From Planctomyces sp. SH-PL62 (GTDB taxonomy: Bacteria; Planctomycetota; Planctomycetia; Planctomycetales; Planctomycetaceae): DNA of 41,376 nucleotides. Positions within the stretch are counted from its first letter, which is position 1. Each line of letters opens with the position of its first letter. The position numbers and the translations under genes are program-made. Location of the stretch: assembly GCA_945905295.1 (NCBI GenBank), contig CAMDPX010000040.1, positions 1 through 41,376 of the forward strand, in the 5' to 3' direction. This document shows, in pieces, positions 40,707-41,376 of the stretch. Under the pieces are notes generated by a model. It saw only the letters and a list, made by a program, of their open reading frames with translations, was not told the DNA's origin and made no database searches.

Positions 40707-41376
40707 GCGTCCGGTCAAAACCCAACCGGGAGGGCGAGGCTCCCGCCGAGCCGGCGCACGACGGAAGCGAGTTGCCTCAAGGATGGGCGAGCGGTCGTTT
40801 CGATTCCATCGCCGAATTGAACCCGCGTCATCCGAGTGGACTCAACGACTCTCAATTGGTCACGTTCGTGCCGATGACGTGCGTCAGTGAATCGAGTCCC
40901 GACTTCGATCGCTGCAATGAGCGGCCACTGGCCGATGTTCGCAAAGGCTACACACACTTCGCCGATGGTGACGTGCTGTTCGCGAAGATCACGCCTTGCA
41001 TGGAGAACGGGAAAGGAGCGGTTGCGACCGGACTCAAGAATGGACTCGGCTGCGGTACGACAGAGCTTCACGTCATTCGGCCGCTGGGCGGAATCGACCC
41101 GCATTACGTCTACCGATTTCTGCAACAAGAGTCGGTCAGACGTGACGCTGCCGCCAATTTCACCGGCTCGGCTGGTCAACTTCGCGCACCAATGTCGTTC
41201 ATCGCTGAACTCGAACTTCCGTTGCCGCCGTTGGCGGAGCAGCGGCGGATTGTGGGGAAGCTGGAGTTGCTGTTGGGGAAGGTGTCGTCGAGCCAGCAGC
41301 GTCTGTCGCGGGTTCCGGGTCTGCTGAAACGCTTCCGCCAATCCGTCCTCGCCGCCGCCTGCTCCGGCAAACTCAC
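40703..41376 (+). CDS. hsdS: Type I restriction-modification specificity subunit HsdS, partial
   Basis: The frame is open from the ATG (ATGA overlap with hsdM) to the end of the window, 224 codons, so the C-terminal half is missing only because the window ends. It starts MSVRSKPNREGEAPAEPAHD, an unusual proline/charged leader. The first target recognition domain follows (LPQGWASGRFDSIAELNPRH, FADGDVLFAKITPCMENGKG, GTTELHVIRPLGGID, then YVYRFLQQESVRR), and then the first conserved coiled coil (LPLPPLAEQRRIVGKLELLL, LLKRFRQSVLAAACSGKL). HsdS sets the recognition sequence; this cannot be predicted by eye. Confidence 0.93.
   Translation, partial: MSVRSKPNREGEAPAEPAHDGSELPQGWASGRFDSIAELNPRHPSGLNDSQLVTFVPMTCVSESSPDFDRCNERPLADVRKGYTHFADGDVLFAKITPCMENGKGAVATGLKNGLGCGTTELHVIRPLGGIDPHYVYRFLQQESVRRDAAANFTGSAGQLRAPMSFIAELELPLPPLAEQRRIVGKLELLLGKVSSSQQRLSRVPGLLKRFRQSVLAAACSGKL

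Noticed and set aside
39252-40718. 488-codon minus-strand frame opposite hsdM
   Set aside because: It is antisense to an unmistakable HsdM with SAM and NPPF motifs; a shadow frame.

Overview
The window comes from a planctomycete-type bacterium (phylum Planctomycetota), probably an environmental isolate or a metagenome contig. The evidence is a DUF1559 pseudopilin-like protein with a prepilin motif and a C-terminal H-x9-DG motif (10989-12047), a DUF1549/DUF1553 Planctomycetes-specific secreted protein (25149-27632), a DUF1573 protein, a GH57 amylase, a Uma2-family protein, GC-rich sequence, and many long palindromic elements between genes. Assignments rest on motif reading by eye; no database search was run.

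Left part (1-25 kb), mostly housekeeping and regulation: two sigma-54 enhancer-binding regulators facing each other (417-1838 +, 1917-3320 -), a Nudix hydrolase, a FixJ-like response regulator, ruvA (-), a DUF1573 exported protein, a GH57 glucanotransferase/amylase, a Uma2 protein and galT (all -), DUF1559 (+), a kinase-like gene broken by an in-frame TAA (-), a glucose-dehydrogenase-like MDR enzyme (-), scpA and an M20 amidohydrolase (+), a type-beta DAHP synthase (+), a BON-domain protein, a GGQ release-factor-like protein (-) divergent from a MobA-like nucleotidyltransferase (+), a HEPN pair (-), an MFS transporter with a very large insert (-), panB (-) and a leucine-rich-repeat lipoprotein (-). 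Many intergenic gaps here hold a long inverted repeat from a few recurring families. Some provide the TAG stop of the neighbouring gene, one extends scpA, and three carry a 98-99 bp element with terminal inverted repeats nested inside older palindromes.

Right part (25-41.4 kb): after the DUF1549/DUF1553 gene, a defence island starts 21 bp past its stop codon. It holds two type I restriction-modification systems head to head. The minus-strand copy (27654-34470) is decayed: an hsdR tail, an hsdR-hsdS chimera, an AlbA_2 ATP-binding gene split by TAG, an hsdM with a nonsense codon and a frameshift, and interleaved VapC/Phd and DUF104 toxin-antitoxin genes, several broken. The plus-strand copy (34994-41376) looks intact (hsdR, hsdM, hsdS; hsdS runs off the window). 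Between its hsdR and hsdM lies a DUF4062 protein whose C-terminal half resembles the DeoR effector-binding (ISOCOT-type) fold and whose base composition looks lower in GC. This gene is the best candidate in the window for an uncharacterised, restriction-linked defence component.

No rRNA, tRNA, CRISPR array or complete insertion sequence was recognised.
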